Below, piece by piece: positions 61,431 through 64,000 of a stretch of DNA of 64,000 bases. The DNA comes from an uncultured Chitinophaga sp. (GTDB lineage: Bacteria > Bacteroidota > Bacteroidia > Chitinophagales > Chitinophagaceae). The notes below the pieces were generated by a model. That model was not told the DNA's origin and ran no database searches. It worked only from the letters and a program-made list of their open reading frames with translations. The position numbers and the translations under genes are program-made. The stretch lies in contig NZ_CALEJS010000019.1 in the NCBI RefSeq assembly GCF_937898475.1, forward strand, positions 1 through 64,000. Direction: 5' to 3'. Numbering within the stretch: position 1 is the stretch's first letter; each line of letters opens with the position of its first letter.

Positions 61431-61438
61431 TATATTTG
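61431..61438 (+). promoter_or_regulatory. -7 box directly before the pRiA4b-like gene
   Basis: TAtaTTTG ends 2 bases before the ATG at 61441. Transcription starting the usual few bases downstream would give a leaderless or nearly leaderless message. Confidence 0.5.
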
Positions 61439-61440
61439 TC

Positions 61441-62019
61441 ATGCCGGTATTGAAATTCAGAGTTTACTGGGAAGAAGATGAAAGTGTATACAGGGATATA
61501 GCCATAAAGCCTAATCAAACCTTTTTACAGTTTCACCAATCCATATTGCAGGCATTTGAGTTCGACAATAAACATAAAGCCACGTTCTTTCGTAGTAATG
61601 ACAACTGGCAACGCGGCCGGGAGATCATACTCGAAAAGGATTCCATTCCCCGTAAAGCAGAGCCCCTGCTCATGGCAGAAACCCCTATTGCCGCAGCGGT
61701 AAAAGATCCCAACCAGAAGTTCATTTACCTGTATGACTTTGCCAAAAGCTGGACCTTCCTGGTAGAGCTGATCGGTATCAGCAAGGATGAAAACGCCAAG
61801 CTGGCCTATCCCTACTGCGTACGTAAAGAAGGACTGGCCCCCAGCCAGTACGGCACCAAAGGCCTCATTGGCGATAAGCTGGTAGAGATGGAAGAGAAAT
61901 ACGACCTGAATAAGGAAGGCATGAGCGAAGACGGCTTCAGCGAAGAAGGAGAGGAGGATGAGGAAAGCGCAGGCGACGAAGGGGAAGAAACAGGATCAGA
62001 CGACGAGAACCTATATTAA
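61441..62019 (+). CDS. plasmid pRiA4b ORF-3-like protein
   Basis: 192 residues. The first 130 residues follow the pRiA4b ORF-3 pattern: VLKFRVYWEEDESVYRDIAI, QTFLQFHQSILQAFEFDNKH and FIYLYDFAKSWTFLVELIGI. The C-terminal third is very acidic (EEGEEDEESAGDEGEETGSD), which is common in Bacteroidota members. Function is not established. No mobile element adjoins it, despite the family name. Confidence 0.82.
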   Translation: MPVLKFRVYWEEDESVYRDIAIKPNQTFLQFHQSILQAFEFDNKHKATFFRSNDNWQRGREIILEKDSIPRKAEPLLMAETPIAAAVKDPNQKFIYLYDFAKSWTFLVELIGISKDENAKLAYPYCVRKEGLAPSQYGTKGLIGDKLVEMEEKYDLNKEGMSEDGFSEEGEEDEESAGDEGEETGSDDENLY

Positions 62020-62022
62020 TAC

Positions 62023-62116
62023 AGTTTGAAAGTTTGAAGGTTTGAAAGTTTGAAGATCGCCAGCCTGTTCAGGACACCTTCAAACGTTCAAGCCTTCAAA
62101 CTTTTAAACTTTCAAA
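62023..62116. repeat. long word-repeat palindrome (GTTTGAAAG family, copy 2)
   Basis: GTTTGAAAGTTTGAAGG repeated twice on the left, CAAACGTTCAAGCCTTCAAA and TTTAAACTTTCAAAC on the right, with a tip GCCTGTTCAGGACACC. The tip and the flanking CTTCAAAC match copy 1 at 9310-9395 (GCCTGTCCTTGCGGGACA). It lies between the pRiA4b-like gene and miaA. Confidence 0.75.
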
Positions 62117-62129
62117 CGGTTTACAATTT

Positions 62130-63032
62130 TTGCAGCACACTATCATTGTTATAGCCGGCCCCACTGCCGCCGGCAAAACTGCACTGGCAATACAGGTGGC
62201 AAAGGCCTTTGACACAGCCATCATATCCGCGGATAGCCGTCAGTGTTACCGCGAGCTGAGCATCGGCACTGCCAAACCTTCCCCGCAGGAGCTGCAGGCC
62301 GTTCCGCATTATTTTATTGATTCCCACTCCATACAGGAAGAAGTGAACGCAGGCCTTTTTGAAAAGCTGGCCCTGCAATATGCACAGGAGATCTTTCAAA
62401 AAACGCCTGTTGCCGTTATGTGTGGTGGCACTGGCCTTTACATCAAAGCTTTTTGTGAGGGCATTGACGATATGCCGGCTATCGCTCCCGGCATCCGCGA
62501 AGCCATCAATAAACAATATGAAAAGGAGGGATTAGCCTGGCTGCAACAGGAGCTGCAGCAGCGGGATCCCGGCTTCTATGCCATAGCCGAAACACAGAAC
62601 CCGCAGCGCCTGATCCGCGCGCTGGAAGTACTGGAAGCCACCGGCCGCTCTATTACCACTTTCCGCACTGCCAACCGTACCCCCAGGGATTTCCGCATTA
62701 TTAAAATAGGCGTTACACGGCCTAAAGAACTGTTGCATCGCAACATCCACCACCGGGTAGACCAGATGATGGCTGCAGGCCTGCTGGAGGAAGTGAAAAG
62801 CGTATTACCCTACCGCCATCATAACGCCCTGCAAACCGTAGGCTACCAGGAGATCTTTGATTACCTCGATGGTAAGACCTCTTTGGAACAGGCCATAGAC
62901 CTTATTAAAACACATACCCGCCAATACGCTAAACGCCAGCTTACCTGGTTTCGTAAAGACAAGGAATTTCATTGGATCGATGCAGCAGAAGGGGAGGAGG
63001 TGCTGGGGTATTTACGCGATGAGATAGGATAG
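62130..63032 (+). CDS. miaA: tRNA dimethylallyltransferase MiaA
   Basis: 300 residues from TTG 62130; no upstream ATG is in frame, and this start places the P loop VIAGPTAAGKTALAIQVAKA at the usual residue 8. DSRQCYRELSIGTAKPSPQE, GGTGLYIKAFCEGI and QTVGYQEIFDYLDGKTSLEQ, with RQYAKRQLTWFRKD, are typical. It prenylates A37 of UNN-reading tRNAs. A bidirectional terminator follows. Confidence 0.95.
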   Translation: MQHTIIVIAGPTAAGKTALAIQVAKAFDTAIISADSRQCYRELSIGTAKPSPQELQAVPHYFIDSHSIQEEVNAGLFEKLALQYAQEIFQKTPVAVMCGGTGLYIKAFCEGIDDMPAIAPGIREAINKQYEKEGLAWLQQELQQRDPGFYAIAETQNPQRLIRALEVLEATGRSITTFRTANRTPRDFRIIKIGVTRPKELLHRNIHHRVDQMMAAGLLEEVKSVLPYRHHNALQTVGYQEIFDYLDGKTSLEQAIDLIKTHTRQYAKRQLTWFRKDKEFHWIDAAEGEEVLGYLRDEIG

Positions 63033-63048
63033 GATTGTACCAAACAGT

Positions 63049-63093
63049 AAACGGGTCTTCATACCTCGTAATGACGGATATGAAGACCCGTTT
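63049..63093. terminator. bidirectional terminator
   Basis: AAACGGGTCTTCAT / ATGAAGACCCGTTT, a perfect 14-bp stem with a 17-base loop between the convergent miaA and FadL-type genes. Plus side TAAAATT, minus side ACTGTTTGG. Confidence 0.8.
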
Positions 63094-63098
63094 TAAAA

Positions 63099-64000
63099 TT
63101 AAAACTTAAACCCTAAGGTTGCCGTTACATTTACAATCTTACTATCAATCTGCGCAGGAGCTGGAGACGTAACTCCTGCGTTATTATTCATTACCGTATA
63201 CGGCTGATCCTGCCGGGTAGCCGTATTATAGACCAGCGCCAGATCCAGGTACAATCCTTTATTACGGTATCCAACGCCACCGGTATAGAACTTACGGGAG
63301 CCATCCAGTCCGGAGATCCTGTAAGGGTTGCCATAATAGGCAAAGCCCGCACGGATTGCAAATACATCCAGCTTCAGTTCACCACCAACCCTTACATTAG
63401 ACACTGCCTTGTAAGTTTCATCTATGGCCCTGTTCTTTTCTGCAGACTCAGTAGCGTCTGACGTGCCGCCGTTCTTCATCTTTATTTTCATGGCTGCAAA
63501 ATCAGTATACTCATAGTCTACGGAAATAAAGCCGGAAGGTTTGGCCGGGTCGCCGCCTGCGGGACGGAATATCCAGCTGGCGCTGGCTATGCCCTTCAGC
63601 GGAGTGGTTACATTGTACTTGGACTCATCTGCATAACCGTTGTTGGTTTCTGTTGAATTAGCCGTATTGTGACCGAGGTCTTTGGTATCCGTTACCATGC
63701 TGGTAACATAGGAATCATTGAACGTAGCCCAGGTAGGAGACACGAATGTCACACCCAGTCTTAACGGCACCACCGGACGGTAGATCAAACCGATGCGGGT
63801 ATTGAAACCTACCCCGTCTGTTTTCAGGTCTTCCGTTACTTCATAGTAGTTCAGCTGCGCAGTAGCGTCTGAAGTATTGGTTTCCCGGAAGCTCCTGCTG
63901 TGCTCATAACGGAAGGTGGGCACATTCAGGCTGCCGCCAATGTAGAACTGGTCGCTATAGTTACCGCCGAAAGACAGGTTCAGCTCACTGTTGTTCCCTT
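63099..64000 (-). CDS. OmpP1/FadL/TodX-type outer membrane transporter, C-terminal part
   Basis: The frame is open to the window edge, so the N-terminus is missing. About 300 residues of barrel are visible: GVGFNTRIGLIYRPVVPLRL, FVSPTWATFNDSYVTSMVTD, SWIFRPAGGDPAKPSGFISV and a C-terminal strand VNVTATLGFKF ending in Phe, as usual for barrel proteins. The order of strands and the RIGLIYRP motif fit the OmpP1/FadL family of hydrophobic-compound channels. Substrate unknown. Confidence 0.85.
   Translation of the reverse strand, partial: GNNSELNLSFGGNYSDQFYIGGSLNVPTFRYEHSRSFRETNTSDATAQLNYYEVTEDLKTDGVGFNTRIGLIYRPVVPLRLGVTFVSPTWATFNDSYVTSMVTDTKDLGHNTANSTETNNGYADESKYNVTTPLKGIASASWIFRPAGGDPAKPSGFISVDYEYTDFAAMKIKMKNGGTSDATESAEKNRAIDETYKAVSNVRVGGELKLDVFAIRAGFAYYGNPYRISGLDGSRKFYTGGVGYRNKGLYLDLALVYNTATRQDQPYTVMNNNAGVTSPAPAQIDSKIVNVTATLGFKF

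Noticed and set aside
61441..62019. Transposon passenger gene, from the pRiA4b family name
   Set aside because: There is no transposase, terminal repeat or integrase nearby. The gene sits among core tRNA-modification genes.

Overview
The window comes from a member of the Bacteroidota, most likely the Chitinophagaceae (Chitinophaga-like). Supporting evidence: a SusC/SusD pair in a polysaccharide-utilisation locus (PUL) with a hybrid two-component regulator, Bacteroidota-type -7 boxes (TAnnTTTG) ahead of several genes, sensor kinases of the Reg_prop/Y_Y_Y type, GlxA- and SigZ-type regulators, and CTnDOT-type conjugation genes. The genus is inference.

Region 1 (1-6.9 kb) is a visibly AT-richer, decayed mobile region. 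It holds small hypothetical genes, traQ and the 3' end of traO from a Bacteroidota conjugative element, an RDD membrane protein, a MocR regulator, an NmrA-like reductase and a broken F420-reductase-like gene. Two fragments that look like the 3' end of a tRNA-Leu gene (about 3498-3522 and 6886-6906), each followed by an intrinsic terminator and preceded by similar sequence, suggest two elements integrated in tandem in a tRNA-Leu gene lying left of the window. Just past them lies a dead AAA-ATPase gene.

Region 2 (7.5-31.8 kb) is chromosomal housekeeping and stress material: a carboxylesterase, a GlxA-type regulator, an XRE regulator facing a 27-residue peptide gene, a umuD-umuC-unknown operon, and an arsenic-type locus (arsR, arsM, a decayed phosphoesterase, sigZ and a Cys-pair peptide) with twin ArsR-like operators. 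It continues with a cupin gene, a ChaN/Tiki-like protein, a cupin/MauG operon, a PAS-LuxR regulator, a kinase/response-regulator pair, modABC, a MacB/FtsX permease and a Gly-rich secreted protein.

Region 3 (32.4-51.1 kb) is a PUL for a probably sulfated glycan: susC, susD, a GH43-like enzyme, a glycosidase-sulfatase fusion, a second sulfatase and a GH5-like enzyme. These run in one tight operon that ends with the gene for its own hybrid sensor/AraC regulator. Facing it is a DUF1080 (3-keto-disaccharide hydrolase-type) protein with a sugar-dehydrogenase/cytochrome c protein.

Region 4 (51.2-64 kb) holds a 63-bp minisatellite, an acyltransferase, and a two-gene operon of a protein with an N-terminus like extracellular contractile injection system (eCIS) cargo plus a methyltransferase-TPR protein. 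Core genes follow: tRNA-Leu(CAG), dapD, a glycosyltransferase, the Sua5/YrdC gene, a CCA-transferase, a pRiA4b ORF-3-like gene, miaA and a truncated FadL-type porin. Intergenic palindromes built from short repeated words recur across the window (9.3, 30.8, 36.9, 59.8 and 62.0 kb). All assignments are by eye; no searches were run.
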